A DNA stretch of 64,000 nucleotides from contig NZ_CP197418.1 of NCBI RefSeq assembly GCF_052161655.1, positions 6,882,001-6,946,000 of the forward strand, in the 5' to 3' direction. Of the stretch, positions 52,719 to 62,431 are shown in pieces (the first letter of the stretch is position 1; each line of letters starts with the position of its first letter). The notes under the pieces were generated by a model. That model worked only from the letters and a program-made list of their open reading frames with translations, ran no database searches and was not told the origin of the DNA. Made by a program: the position numbers and the translations under genes. The stretch comes from Novipirellula sp052161655. GTDB lineage: Bacteria > Planctomycetota > Planctomycetia > Pirellulales > Pirellulaceae.

Positions 52719-54308
52719 ATGAACGCCAAACCCATCTTGATCTACGACACAACGCTCCGAGACGGTTCTCAGGGCGAAGGTGTTAGTTTCTCTCTTCAAG
52801 ACAAGCTGAATATCGCTGAGCGGTTGGCCGAGATTGGCATCGACTTTATCGAGGGTGGCTACCCGCTGTCGAACGAGAAGGATGTGGCATTCTTTCGCGA
52901 AATCAAAAAACGCAACCTGGGAAAAACCAAGGTCTGTGCGTTTGGAATGACGCGGCGGAAATCGATGAAAGCCGAAGACGATCCAGGCATGAAAGCGTTA
53001 GTGCAAGCCGAAACGCCTTGCATCACCTTGGTCGGAAAAACGTGGGACTACCATGCCACCGAAGTGCTTCGCGTGACGCTCGAAGAAAACTTGGCGATGA
53101 TTGGCGAGAGCACCGAGTTTCTTGCTCGCGGCGCTGAATTGATCTACGACGCCGAACATTTCTTTGACGGCTACAACGCGAACCCCGAGTACGCAATCAA
53201 AACGCTGAAGGCCGCCGCGTCGGCTGGGGCGACTTGGCTCAGTTTGTGCGACACCAACGGCGGAACGCTGCCGGAGCAAATTCGCGAAGTCACCGAAGCC
53301 GCGATCAAAGCACTCTCCGGTTTCGATGTGCAAATCGGAATCCATTGCCACAACGATTGCGAGCTTGCCGTGGCAAACTCGTTAGCGGCCGTCGATGCCG
53401 GAGCGACGCAGGTACAAGGAACCATCAATGGCATTGGAGAACGTTGTGGCAACGTCGACCTGATCACCGTGATGGCGAATCTGTCGCTCAAGAAGAAAGG
53501 CTACAGCGTGCTGGGCGGCCGATCGCTGACACCGCTGACCGAACTGAGCCGCTTTGTTTACGAAACCGCCAACCTGCAATGGCGAAACAACCAACCGTTT
53601 GTTGGCCAAAGTGCGTTCGCGCATAAAGGTGGCATGCATGTCCACGCGATCAACAAAGCGGCCAAAACCTACGAGCATATTGATCCGGCACTGGTCGGCA
53701 ACGAACGTCGTATTCTGGTCAGCGAACTTTCCGGACGGAGCAACATCGCCGCGCTAGCGACCAAGCACAACTTGGAAGACGACCGCGAATTGATGGACAA
53801 AATCCTGGCCGAAGTCGTCCGACTGGAAAACGAGGGCTACCAATTCGAGAACGCAGGCGCCTCGTTCGATCTGCTAATCAAACGCATTGCCGGTTCGTAC
53901 ACCCCGCATTTTGAAACTATCAAATACCGAATCGTCGCAGGGGATCGCAACACCGAGGGCGAACAGCGAAGTGTGTTTGCCGAAGCGATCATCAAACTCA
54001 AAGTCGGCGAGACGTTGTGGTTCGATGCTGCCGAAGGGCATGGGCCCGTCAACGCATTGGATGCCGCACTTCGCAAAGCGCTTTCCGACGAATACCCGAT
54101 GCTCGAAGAGATGCGATTGACCGACTACAAAGTACGTGTCGTCGAATCGAGCAGCGGTACCGAGGCATCGATCCGAGTGAATATCGAAAGCTGTGATGAC
54201 CACGAATCGTGGGGCACCATTGGCGTCAGCGAAAACATTATCGAAGCGAGCTGGAGCGCGCTGGTCGATGCCGTCGAATACAAACTTCACAAATCCGAAA
54301 AAAAGTAA
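52719..54308 (+). CDS. cimA: Citramalate synthase (CimA)
   Basis: 529 residues. The family's catalytic TIM barrel starts ILIYDTTLRDGSQGEGVSFS (7-26), with the metal-binding HxH in IGIHCHNDCELAVANS and NGIGERCGNVDL. It continues with the HKGGMHVHA block and a C-terminal regulatory (LeuA dimer/allosteric) domain (~380-529). The long form and the GQSAFAHKGGMHV motif are those of TIGR00977 citramalate synthases rather than 2-isopropylmalate synthases. The enzyme condenses pyruvate and acetyl-CoA to citramalate, the entry to threonine-independent isoleucine synthesis; isoleucine usually inhibits it. An Ile-rich leader lies upstream and valS follows after 13 bases. Confidence 0.94.
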   Translation: MNAKPILIYDTTLRDGSQGEGVSFSLQDKLNIAERLAEIGIDFIEGGYPLSNEKDVAFFREIKKRNLGKTKVCAFGMTRRKSMKAEDDPGMKALVQAETPCITLVGKTWDYHATEVLRVTLEENLAMIGESTEFLARGAELIYDAEHFFDGYNANPEYAIKTLKAAASAGATWLSLCDTNGGTLPEQIREVTEAAIKALSGFDVQIGIHCHNDCELAVANSLAAVDAGATQVQGTINGIGERCGNVDLITVMANLSLKKKGYSVLGGRSLTPLTELSRFVYETANLQWRNNQPFVGQSAFAHKGGMHVHAINKAAKTYEHIDPALVGNERRILVSELSGRSNIAALATKHNLEDDRELMDKILAEVVRLENEGYQFENAGASFDLLIKRIAGSYTPHFETIKYRIVAGDRNTEGEQRSVFAEAIIKLKVGETLWFDAAEGHGPVNALDAALRKALSDEYPMLEEMRLTDYKVRVVESSSGTEASIRVNIESCDDHESWGTIGVSENIIEASWSALVDAVEYKLHKSEKK

Positions 54309-54321
54309 CGCTAGAAAAATC

Positions 54322-57300
54322 ATGACGATTCCGACTCGATTTGAACATTCGGACGCTGTAGCGGACATTGCCAAAGCTTGGGAAGATGCAAGATGCGCTC
54401 ACGCCGAACCCAATCCTGATCGCAAACCCTTTACGATTGTGATCCCACCACCGAATGTGACCGGGGCGCTACACCTTGGTCATGGATTGAACAACACGCT
54501 GCAAGACATCGTCGTTCGCACCAAGCGAATGCAAGGCTTTGAAACGCTTTGGATGCCCGGCACCGACCACGCGGGCATCGCGACGCAAGCAGTGGTTGAA
54601 AAGCGACTCAAAGAACAAGAAAACAAGACGCGTCATGATCTCGGTCGCGAAGCGTTGGTCCAGCGGATTTGGGATTGGAAAGAGCAATACGAAAAACGGA
54701 TCCTCGACCAACTCAAACGCATGGGTTGCAGTTGCGATTGGGAGCGAGTTCGCTTCACGTTGGATGATCGCTGCGCTGCCGCTGTGCGAGCGACCTTCTT
54801 TGATCTGTTCAGCAAAGCACGGATCTACCGCGGCAAACGTCTGGTCAACTGGGATACCTATTTGCAGACCGCGGTCAGCGACGATGAAGTGATTAACCAG
54901 ACCGAAAAAGGCCATTTTTGGCACATTTTCTACCCGGTCGTTGATCCCAAGCCAGGCGAACCGTCACGAATCGAAATCGCGACCACGCGTCCCGAAACGA
55001 TGCTTGGTGACAGCGCCGTTGCAGTACATCCTGATCCCAAATCGGCGATGGACAAGCTCGAAGCCGATTTGAAAACAAAGCGTGAAACCGCGTCGGCAGG
55101 CGAGAAAAACGAGATCGATAAACAAATCGAAGCCCTGGCTGATCGCCGTAAAACGATGCTGCCGCTGTTGATCCAATTGCGTGATATGGCACTGGACGGT
55201 CGCAAAGTGATGCTGCCGTTGATGAATCGTGAAATCCCGATCGTCGCCGACGAATGGGCAAAACCCGAGATGGGGACCGGTTGTGTCAAGATCACACCGG
55301 CGCACGACCCGAATGACTACGAAGTCGGAAAACGGGTTGGATTGGCAATGATCAACATCCTGAACGCCGACGGAACAATGAATTCCGAGACCGGCGCTTA
55401 CGAAGGTTTGACGATCAAAAAGACACGAGCCAAGGTGCTTGAGGACCTCGAGGCACTCGATCTGGTTGGCGAGATCGAAGACCGTGAAATCGAGTTGCCA
55501 CTGAGCGACCGCAGTAAGACGCCGATCGAACCGTACTTGGCCGACCAGTGGTTCGTGGCGATGGAAGAGCTCGCTCAATCCGCCATGGATGCCGTTTCAA
55601 CCGAGCAAGTCAAAATTTTCCCCGAGCGTTATCGCAAGGGCTATCTCGATTGGTTGAGCGAAAAACGCGATTGGCCCGTTAGTCGACAATTGTGGTGGGG
55701 ACATCAAATTCCAATCTGGTCGCTCGGCGGGATTAGCGAAGCGGATGCCAACGCGGCGGCCAAAAAGATCGAAGCGTTACCGGAATTTGCATCGGGCAAG
55801 ATTGCCGATCGGATTGATGAAAACGAAGACGGTACTTACTCGCTATTCGTTTGTTTGCGTAGCGATGATGCGAAGCTCGAAGAGAAAGTTGAAGCATTGG
55901 GTCTGGTCCGTGACCCCGATGTACTGGATACGTGGTTCTCATCGGCGTTGTGGCCTCACAGCACGCTCGGATGGCCCGAGCAAACACCTGAACTCGAGTA
56001 CTTTTACCCGACCAGCACGCTGATCACCTCGCGTGACATCATCACGTTGTGGGTCGCGAGAATGGTATTGATGGGACTGAACAACGTCGGCAAGATTCCA
56101 TTCAACGAGGTCTTCATTCACCCCAAGATTCTCGATGGATTGGGTGAAACGATGAGCAAGAGCAAGGGGAACGGTGTTGACCCGATCGACGTGATCGAAA
56201 AGTTTGGTCCCGATGCACTGCGATTTGGACTGGCTCGATTGGCAACGGAAACGCAAGACGTGCGGATGCCGGTTCAGTACGAGTGTCCTCATTGTGAAAA
56301 ATTGATCGATCAAACCAAGAAAAATCGATCCTTGCCGAAGCTGGACTGCCCGGATTGCAAGAAAACGTTCTCGACACAGTGGGCTGAATCTGCCGAAGAT
56401 AAATCGCATCCGCGTGCCGCAGTGGTCAGCGAGCGTTTTGAAACTGCTCGTAACTTCGTCAACAAATTGTGGAATGCGGCTCGTTTTGCTTTGATGAATT
56501 TCGAAGGCTACGAGGCTCAAGAAATCGACGTCAAATCATTGCCGCTGGAAGACCGCTGGTTACTCAGTCGATTGTCGACGGTGACAAAGCAGGTAACCGA
56601 AGCGACCGAACACTACCATTTTGCCGAAGCCTCGCGGATCCTCTACGATTTTGCCTGGGACGAATTCTGCAGTTTCTACGTCGAGATCGCCAAACCACGA
56701 CTGTCCGACGAATCGCTTCGTGCGGTCACTCAATCGGTGATGGCTCATGGACTCGATACTCTGCTGCTCTTATTGCATCCGATCATGCCGTTTGTGACCG
56801 AATCGATCTGGGGCTATTTGAACGAAGCGGCTCCAAAACGCGGTGTCCCCTCGCCCGTCGATGCTCCTCAATTTGTAATGACCGCTTCGTGGCCGATTGC
56901 CGAAGCGGCGCATTACGACGAGAACATCGAACGCCAATTCAACGAGTTCCAAGAAGTGGTCGGCGCGATTCGCCGCATCCGCGCGAGCCAAAACATTGCT
57001 CCGCGAGACACGGTGCCCGTGGCGATTCGCTGTAGCGAGTCATCGCAAGCATTGCTGGAACCGATGCGGGCGTATTTCCAAGGACTCGCCGGAGCCGATG
57101 TCGTGGAACTGAGCCCCACAGCGAAGCCGTTTGAAATCGACGCCCCCTTGGCGATTACCGGTTTGGACATCGAGGTGCATGTCGACTTAGAGCAGTTCAT
57201 CGATTTCAAGGCCGAGTTGGCTCGCTTAGAAAAACTGCGAGACCAAGTGATCAAACAAATCGGCGGGAAAGAGCAGAAACTCTCGAATGAAAACTTCGTT

Positions 57301-57414
57301 GCTCGCGCCCCTGAAGAGGTTGTGGCGAAGGAACGCGAGTCGCTCGAAGAATTGAAACGACAACTCGAATCCGTTGAAAACGACATTCTGCGGCTTAAGA
57401 GTAAAATTGGTTAA
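54322..57414 (+). CDS. valS: Valyl-tRNA synthetase
   Basis: 1030 residues from the ATG at 54322. Class I signatures: HLGH at 51-54 (PPPNVTGALHLGHGLNN) and the KMSKS loop, here TMSKS at 610-614 (GETMSKSKGNGVDPIDV). The editing domain carries a helical insertion (KLEADLKTKRETASAGEKNE). A CxxC...CxxC zinc-ribbon-like insertion (C655, C658, C676, C679) follows the catalytic core, and the C-terminus has the ValRS coiled coil (LEKLRDQVIKQIGGKEQKL). It charges tRNA-Val and edits mischarged Thr. The 13-base gap shows it is co-transcribed with cimA, so the leader may control both. Confidence 0.95.
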   Translation: MTIPTRFEHSDAVADIAKAWEDARCAHAEPNPDRKPFTIVIPPPNVTGALHLGHGLNNTLQDIVVRTKRMQGFETLWMPGTDHAGIATQAVVEKRLKEQENKTRHDLGREALVQRIWDWKEQYEKRILDQLKRMGCSCDWERVRFTLDDRCAAAVRATFFDLFSKARIYRGKRLVNWDTYLQTAVSDDEVINQTEKGHFWHIFYPVVDPKPGEPSRIEIATTRPETMLGDSAVAVHPDPKSAMDKLEADLKTKRETASAGEKNEIDKQIEALADRRKTMLPLLIQLRDMALDGRKVMLPLMNREIPIVADEWAKPEMGTGCVKITPAHDPNDYEVGKRVGLAMINILNADGTMNSETGAYEGLTIKKTRAKVLEDLEALDLVGEIEDREIELPLSDRSKTPIEPYLADQWFVAMEELAQSAMDAVSTEQVKIFPERYRKGYLDWLSEKRDWPVSRQLWWGHQIPIWSLGGISEADANAAAKKIEALPEFASGKIADRIDENEDGTYSLFVCLRSDDAKLEEKVEALGLVRDPDVLDTWFSSALWPHSTLGWPEQTPELEYFYPTSTLITSRDIITLWVARMVLMGLNNVGKIPFNEVFIHPKILDGLGETMSKSKGNGVDPIDVIEKFGPDALRFGLARLATETQDVRMPVQYECPHCEKLIDQTKKNRSLPKLDCPDCKKTFSTQWAESAEDKSHPRAAVVSERFETARNFVNKLWNAARFALMNFEGYEAQEIDVKSLPLEDRWLLSRLSTVTKQVTEATEHYHFAEASRILYDFAWDEFCSFYVEIAKPRLSDESLRAVTQSVMAHGLDTLLLLLHPIMPFVTESIWGYLNEAAPKRGVPSPVDAPQFVMTASWPIAEAAHYDENIERQFNEFQEVVGAIRRIRASQNIAPRDTVPVAIRCSESSQALLEPMRAYFQGLAGADVVELSPTAKPFEIDAPLAITGLDIEVHVDLEQFIDFKAELARLEKLRDQVIKQIGGKEQKLSNENFVARAPEEVVAKERESLEELKRQLESVENDILRLKSKIG

Positions 57415-57518
57415 ACGCTAGACTCGGATCGCGAAGGGGTTCAAAATAGTTTGCTGGTGACAACCGCGAACTTCGGCCGCTGCGTTGTCTGACACATTAT
57501 CCTTATTGGCTTTTTGCA

Positions 57519-58325
57519 ATGCCTATCAAAATGACTTGCCAGTGCGGCAAAGTGCTCAACATTCCGGACGCTGCCGCTGGCAAAGCGGTAAAGTGCCCCG
57601 GTTGCCAAACGGTGTTGAAGGTGCCGGCAGCGGGCGCCGCAGCGAAGCCGCAGCAAGCAGCCGCACCGAGCCGGCCCGCCCCTGCGGCCTTCGTGGCGGT
57701 CGACAACAGCATGGGTGACCTATTTGACGAGGAAGGATTCAGCCAACAAGTCGCTGCAATTTGTCCGGCTTGCCGTGCGGAGATGAAAGCTGATGCGGTG
57801 TTGTGCACCAAATGTGGCTACAACAAGCAGACTGGGTCTCAACTCGCCGGCCACAAGACTCCCGGATTGGATGTTTCGCACGGCACATTGGCACTGCAAA
57901 AAGCGGCCTCCGACATGGCTCGTGCTCAAGAGACTCAAGATCGCCTGATGGGCAACAATGGAATGCCTACGTGGATGTTGGCTCTCGTATTGTTTTTGAT
58001 CGTCAGCTCGACTGCGATTGCAGTGATCGCCATCAATGTGTCGCGTCAACTCGACGGCGGCGGCACTTTCAACCCGATCGCAACGTTCCTTGTCTTAGGA
58101 TTCGGAGCGTGCATTGTGATCTCGCAAGGGGCGCAGCTTATGGTGATCGTCAAAGCATTCAAGAAGGACATCAAAACTGGTTTTCTGACATTGTTCGTTC
58201 CTTTCTACATCCTCTACTTTGTCGCACAGAATTGGCGTGACACGGGGCGACTGTTTATCATCGCAGTGTTGATGGGAATGGTCGCTGGTGGTTTTCTCGC
58301 AGGAGCGATTTCCGCGGGACTGTAA
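57519..58325 (+). CDS. Zinc-ribbon membrane protein of unknown function
   Basis: 268 residues. An N-terminal zinc ribbon (MTCQCGKVLNIPDAAAGKAV with CPGC) is followed by an Ala/Pro/Gln-rich linker and a second CxxC pair set (CPACRAEMKADAVLCTKCGY). Four or more helices fill the rest (MLALVLFLIVSSTAIAVIAI, TFLVLGFGACIVISQGAQLM, FLTLFVPFYILYFVA, LFIIAVLMGMVAGGFLAGAI). This double-zinc-ribbon plus membrane layout is common in Planctomycetes; function unknown. It lies 104 bases downstream of valS on the same strand. Confidence 0.85.
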   Translation: MPIKMTCQCGKVLNIPDAAAGKAVKCPGCQTVLKVPAAGAAAKPQQAAAPSRPAPAAFVAVDNSMGDLFDEEGFSQQVAAICPACRAEMKADAVLCTKCGYNKQTGSQLAGHKTPGLDVSHGTLALQKAASDMARAQETQDRLMGNNGMPTWMLALVLFLIVSSTAIAVIAINVSRQLDGGGTFNPIATFLVLGFGACIVISQGAQLMVIVKAFKKDIKTGFLTLFVPFYILYFVAQNWRDTGRLFIIAVLMGMVAGGFLAGAISAGL

Positions 58326-58390
58326 GCGAGGTGACGTCGTTGCCCTCGCGGCTCGCTCGACTGTCGATTTTTCGTTTCCCCACGAATTTC

Positions 58391-58416
58391 TGAGCCGACG
58401 GCGCTAGCCGCGGGCC
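58391..58416. repeat. GCTAGC palindromic repeat, inverted match to 21581-21606
   Basis: 26 bases identical, in inverted orientation, to the segment at 21581-21606. The core GGCGCTAGCC is also found in the family C elements. Confidence 0.75.
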
Positions 58417-58496
58417 TTATTTTGCCAACGTCTTACCGAGCGGCGGCCCGCCTTCGTTATTCCTTAAGCCGCTGAGCAATCACCATCATAACGTAA

Positions 58497-58582
58497 CGCG
58501 TGAGTTTTGAAGTTGCATGTTTTTGCTAGGCCGGATCAAGCAAACGGCGCAAATACAATAACGCAACTTCAAAACTTACGCG
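58497..58582. repeat. 20-bp terminal inverted repeat, 86 bp long
   Basis: Arms 58497-58516 and 58563-58582 are complementary at 19 of 20 bases around a 46-base centre. There is no U-run. It lies between the zinc-ribbon gene and the convergent ABC operon and could be a small insertion element or a two-way structural barrier. Confidence 0.7.
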
Positions 58583-58677
58583 CCGGGCTATGATTTTTCT
58601 AAGCCGAACCGTCTCCAAAGGCCGTCGGCTCACACCAACACCGACTGTGGAGGGTCACTTGGCTTTGGCAGCGGGCG

Positions 58678-59442
58678 CTAACCTTCTTGCTGCGTGGGGT
58701 ACTCGGTCCGAGTGACCTTGTACATTGCCACGCCCAACATTGTGATCGTGAACGCGAACAACACCAACAGGTGCGTTTCTGCCGGTTCGGCTCCGAACAC
58801 ATTCTCGGCTCGACTGCGTGCTTCCTCCCATCCCATCCACTCCGCCAACAAACCTCGCAATCGATAGTTGATCGTAAGCTTGTTGATCACCGCGGGTACA
58901 AATGACACACCATACTCAATCATCAACGTGTAAAAAACCGCGCTGACCATTGTGCGTTTGTAAAAGATCACTCCGATCAAGATATACAGTGCGGCATGGG
59001 CAAAGCACGATAGCACCGCCAATACACACATCACCCACCACATCTGGAATCCGGCAGTCGGTCCAATGATCAACACGCACAGCGTGATCGCCGTGAGTGC
59101 GGCCGACAAAGTCCACACCACTGCGGTTAAGTATTTCCCCAGCAATACCATCGAACGTCCCGACCGCCGCATCGCCAAGTAGATCCATGTTTGGCCTTCG
59201 AGCTCAGTGCTAATCGCGGGCGTGGCCCACAATAACAGACCCAATAAACAGACGACTTCTGGGACGAGAAAGTAAAGCGTGATCCCCCATGGTTCGATCG
59301 GATCGATCGGCGCTACCGAGCGCAACGTAGCAATCAAGGCCACGGGAAATGCGACCAATAGAAACCACATCGCGATACGGCCAATCGTCAACGACCGTCC
59401 GAGCTCGAACCGCATCACGTCCAGTGGCAAAGTCGCTATCAC
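58678..59442 (-). CDS. ABC-2 type transporter permease
   Basis: 254 residues with six helices (WFLLVAFPVALIATL; GITLYFLVPEVVCLLGLLLW; YLTAVVWTLSAALTAITLCV; WWVMCVLAVLSCFAHAALYI; VSAVFYTLMIEYGVSFVPAV; HLLVLFAFTITMLGVAMYKV). An SELEGQTWIYLAM-like loop is typical of ABC-2 permeases (TELEGQTWIYLAM here). It overlaps the stop of the ATPase gene upstream by 4 bases, so the two form a transporter. What is moved is unknown; families like NatAB and GldFG come closest. Confidence 0.85.
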   Translation of the reverse strand: MIATLPLDVMRFELGRSLTIGRIAMWFLLVAFPVALIATLRSVAPIDPIEPWGITLYFLVPEVVCLLGLLLWATPAISTELEGQTWIYLAMRRSGRSMVLLGKYLTAVVWTLSAALTAITLCVLIIGPTAGFQMWWVMCVLAVLSCFAHAALYILIGVIFYKRTMVSAVFYTLMIEYGVSFVPAVINKLTINYRLRGLLAEWMGWEEARSRAENVFGAEPAETHLLVLFAFTITMLGVAMYKVTRTEYPTQQEG

Positions 59443-60374
59443 GCTGTTTCTCCGCGGTGGTGTTTCAGTAATGACGCGAACAAGGCAGTTAAGTTGCCGT
59501 CGGCGGTCAGCAATTGATCGATTTGCAGCTCATCCGTTGCAATCCAGCCAGCGATATGTGCGTAAAATTGACTCGGGTCCCGCAACGCAATTCGCAACTC
59601 ACTTCGCTCATGACTCAACTGCAGCGAATTCACCCACGGCATGTCAACCAAGCGATGAATCAATTGCGGTGCATCCCGCCCAATCACGCAGACTTCCTGC
59701 GGCGTGTCCGACAGCATCGACTCGATTTCGTCGGCGGTTCCCGACGCCAGCAATCGGCCTCCGAAAATCAGCAAGAACGACGTCGTGACCGCCTCGATTT
59801 CTTGCAACACATGGCTAGCGAACAGCAGACCTTTGCCCTGCCGCGTCCACTGCTTTAGCAGCGTCGTCATGTCGTCGCGGCCCACCGGGTCCAACCCATT
59901 GTAGGGTTCGTCCAGAATCAACAAATCGGGATGATGCGCAATCGCTTGGGCAATTTTCGTGCGTTGCCGCATCCCCAACGAATAGGTGCCAATCGGGCGA
60001 TGCATCGCTGCGGACATCCCCACCAATTCCAAGGCAGCATCGGCCATTGACTCACTCTCGTGCCGTGAATAACCGTGCAAGCGAACCAGATAGGTCACCC
60101 ATGTTCTCGCGGAAACATTGGGATACAAGATGTCAGTCGCCGGGCACAACCCAATGCGTGAAAGCAATCCCCGATGCTGAAATGGGTTCTCTCCGAAAAC
60201 GGAAACGCGTCCGAGCGTCGGCCGTAGATGCCCGATCAACAAATTGATCAACGTCGTTTTCCCAGAACCGTTTGGCCCCACCAAACCGTAGGCTCCGGTT
60301 GGCAGTGTCAGTGTCAAGTCGTTGACACCGATAACATGTCCATACAATTTAGTCGTGTTATTGAGTTCAATCAT
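59439..60374 (-). CDS. ABC transporter ATPase, second pair
   Basis: 311 residues. Walker A GPNGSGKTT, Q-loop region, signature region YSLGMRQRTKIAQAIAHHP (a non-standard LSGGQ, as in other ABC-2 ATPases), Walker B LLILDEPYNGLDP, and the switch His in ASHVL are present. The C-terminal ~90 residues form an extra domain as in GldA/NatA-type ATPases. It lies 3 bases after the permease gene upstream and overlaps the one downstream by 4. Confidence 0.92.
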   Translation of the reverse strand: MIELNNTTKLYGHVIGVNDLTLTLPTGAYGLVGPNGSGKTTLINLLIGHLRPTLGRVSVFGENPFQHRGLLSRIGLCPATDILYPNVSARTWVTYLVRLHGYSRHESESMADAALELVGMSAAMHRPIGTYSLGMRQRTKIAQAIAHHPDLLILDEPYNGLDPVGRDDMTTLLKQWTRQGKGLLFASHVLQEIEAVTTSFLLIFGGRLLASGTADEIESMLSDTPQEVCVIGRDAPQLIHRLVDMPWVNSLQLSHERSELRIALRDPSQFYAHIAGWIATDELQIDQLLTADGNLTALFASLLKHHRGETA

Positions 60375-60377
60375 CGC

Positions 60378-61370
60378 TTAAACACTGAGCCTCGAAATCA
60401 AACGACGACGAACCACCCAAAACCCAACGACGGTGATGGTAACGAGCACGATCACCGAGGGGACGATGCTTGCCGGTGTCGGATCAAGACCAAACACCCA
60501 TGCTTCGACTTTGCCCAACGTGTGATACGGCGACAACAACCGCCATCGATCCACATCGATCCCAAGGGCCTCGTAATCGATCCGTCCACGTCGCAACGAT
60601 CGCGGTGGGCGCTGACCTACCATCACGGAGTAAGTCAGAATTTGATAAGCCACAAACCCCATCGCCCAGGTTGCAAACCAAGCAAAGGTGGCGTAACGGC
60701 TTTCGCTCGTCAGTGACGAATAGCCTATCGCAAGCGCAGTGGTTGGAACCATCAGCACGCCCGATGCCGCGATGATTCGCAGTGGGATGTCCCACGTTTG
60801 CGAAACCACCGAAAGATCAGGCGACAACAGCACCCCGATACAATACAGCATGAATGCCGGGACGGTGACAATCATCGAAAGCAAGAACCAAATCACCGCC
60901 GATTTTCCAATGATGTACTCGGTCGGTGAAAGCGGCCGCGAAAAGTAAAGCAGATACGCCTTGGTGCGCAAGTCATACGAGACCAACATCGGTGCGATCA
61001 ACCCAATCAACAACACCATGGCAAACAATTGTGGGTAGCGAAAGAATGTTAAAATCAACGTCGACCAAACTTCATGCCGCGCCGCATCGGGCTCCGAGAT
61101 CACCAGTTTGGCCAATTCCGGTTGTTGCATTGGTCCCCGTAGCAAGCCAAAGACGAACTGTTGCATCTGTGGGCTAGTCGACGAATACTCAAACGCAAAG
61201 ATGCCAAAGGCGGGTAGCATCACCGGCAACCATGCGAACACCAACATCATTCGCAACCACTTGCGTCGCCAAATTAAAGCGATGCCGCTACGGGCCACCA
61301 CGATCGGACGCAAAACCCGCGCAACACGTCGGCCGTTCCAACCGCGATACCCAAGGTCATTGACCGGCAT
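60378..61370 (-). CDS. ABC-2 type transporter permease, first pair
   Basis: 330 residues. After a basic N-terminal segment that includes IVVARSGIALIWRRKWLRMM there are about six helices (FAWLPVMLPAFGIFAFEYSS; FAMVLLIGLIAPMLVSYDLR; SAVIWFLLSMIVTVPAFMLY; PLRIIAASGVLMVPTTALAI; FAWFATWAMGFVAYQILTYS; PSVIVLVTITVVGFWVVRRR). The block YFSRPLSPTEYIIGK is typical of ABC-2 permeases. It overlaps the ATPase gene upstream by 14 bases. Confidence 0.87.
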   Translation of the reverse strand: MPVNDLGYRGWNGRRVARVLRPIVVARSGIALIWRRKWLRMMLVFAWLPVMLPAFGIFAFEYSSTSPQMQQFVFGLLRGPMQQPELAKLVISEPDAARHEVWSTLILTFFRYPQLFAMVLLIGLIAPMLVSYDLRTKAYLLYFSRPLSPTEYIIGKSAVIWFLLSMIVTVPAFMLYCIGVLLSPDLSVVSQTWDIPLRIIAASGVLMVPTTALAIGYSSLTSESRYATFAWFATWAMGFVAYQILTYSVMVGQRPPRSLRRGRIDYEALGIDVDRWRLLSPYHTLGKVEAWVFGLDPTPASIVPSVIVLVTITVVGFWVVRRRLISRLSV

Positions 61371-62355
61371 TCAGCAACTCCGTTGGTTCATCTGACGGCA
61401 GCGAATCACGGCCTTTTGCCACGTCCATAAAAATTTTATCGAGCGAATTGAGTGCGGGCTGCATACGACGAATCGAGGTTTGTGTCTCTGCCGCCCAGGC
61501 CCACAGTCGTGCCGTGTCTGTTGCTTCGATCCCCTCGATTCGCAGAGAACCATCCTCGTTTTGCAAGACACGATATCCCGCGTTAGTTGCCTTGGCGACG
61601 AGTGCAGCCGAATCGCCGAAGGTCGTTACATGCAGTGTCGGAGAGCTAGGACGACTGAGGTTTTCGAGTGAATCGACGACGCGTACGGTCCCACGAACCA
61701 GGATGATGACGTTGTCACAAACAGCGCGCACGTCGGGCAAAATGTGAGTGGACAAGATCACCGATTTGCCATGCCGCTGCGCCAACGTGCGAATTCGATT
61801 TAACATCGCCGCTCGCTGATCGGGATCCAACCCGGTCGTGGGTTCATCCAAAATCATCAGCGGCGGGTCATGAACCAATGCTTGAGCAAATTTCAGTTTC
61901 TGACGCATGCCGGTCGAATAAGATTGGATCTCGCGATACCGTTCTTCGCCAAAGTCACAAAAATCCATCATTTCGTGAGCTCGCCGTAAACCTTCGGTTC
62001 CCGACAGCCCCGACAATCGAGCCATCAAGGCTACCGATTCGACACCGACCAACCCGGTGATGTAACAATCGTCCTCGGGCAGATAGCCCACCGAATCGCG
62101 AATTTGCCGCACGTTGCCGGGCCAAGCGTGCCCTAACACTTGCCCCGACCCCGCTTGGGTTTTCAGCAGCCCCAATAACGCCTTGATCAACGTGCTTTTA
62201 CCCGAACCGTTGGGTCCCAATAGCCCCGTAATGCCAGGGGCCACGGTCAATGACACGTCTCGCAGCGCAGGCACACCGCGATAAAGTTTTGTCACGCCTT
62301 CGACTTGAACGACCGCGTCAATAATTCCGCTCCCACGTAGTGGTTGATGAAACAA
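61357..62355 (-). CDS. ABC transporter ATPase, first pair
   Basis: About 332 residues from a TTG at 62355. An in-frame ATG exists only at 62586, within the divergent lipoprotein gene, so it is unlikely; an ATT after GGGAGCGGA (near 62319) is a further option. The start is therefore uncertain. Walker A GLLGPNGSGKSTLIKALLGL, signature YSTGMRQKLKFAQALVHDPP, Walker B LMILDEPTTGLDP and the His of LSTHIL are intact. A C-terminal extra domain (LHVTTFGDSAALVAKATNAG) follows. It leads the four-gene unit ATPase-permease-ATPase-permease on the minus strand, which encodes two ABC-2 pairs that may form one mixed complex or two exporters. Confidence 0.9.
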   Translation of the reverse strand: MFHQPLRGSGIIDAVVQVEGVTKLYRGVPALRDVSLTVAPGITGLLGPNGSGKSTLIKALLGLLKTQAGSGQVLGHAWPGNVRQIRDSVGYLPEDDCYITGLVGVESVALMARLSGLSGTEGLRRAHEMMDFCDFGEERYREIQSYSTGMRQKLKFAQALVHDPPLMILDEPTTGLDPDQRAAMLNRIRTLAQRHGKSVILSTHILPDVRAVCDNVIILVRGTVRVVDSLENLSRPSSPTLHVTTFGDSAALVAKATNAGYRVLQNEDGSLRIEGIEATDTARLWAWAAETQTSIRRMQPALNSLDKIFMDVAKGRDSLPSDEPTELLNAGQ

Positions 62356-62431
62356 GCGTGTATTGTAACGGTTCCAATGTCGCGATGGTTCGGGAACCCG
62401 TCGCCTGATTCCATCATCAAGGAACGCTCGA

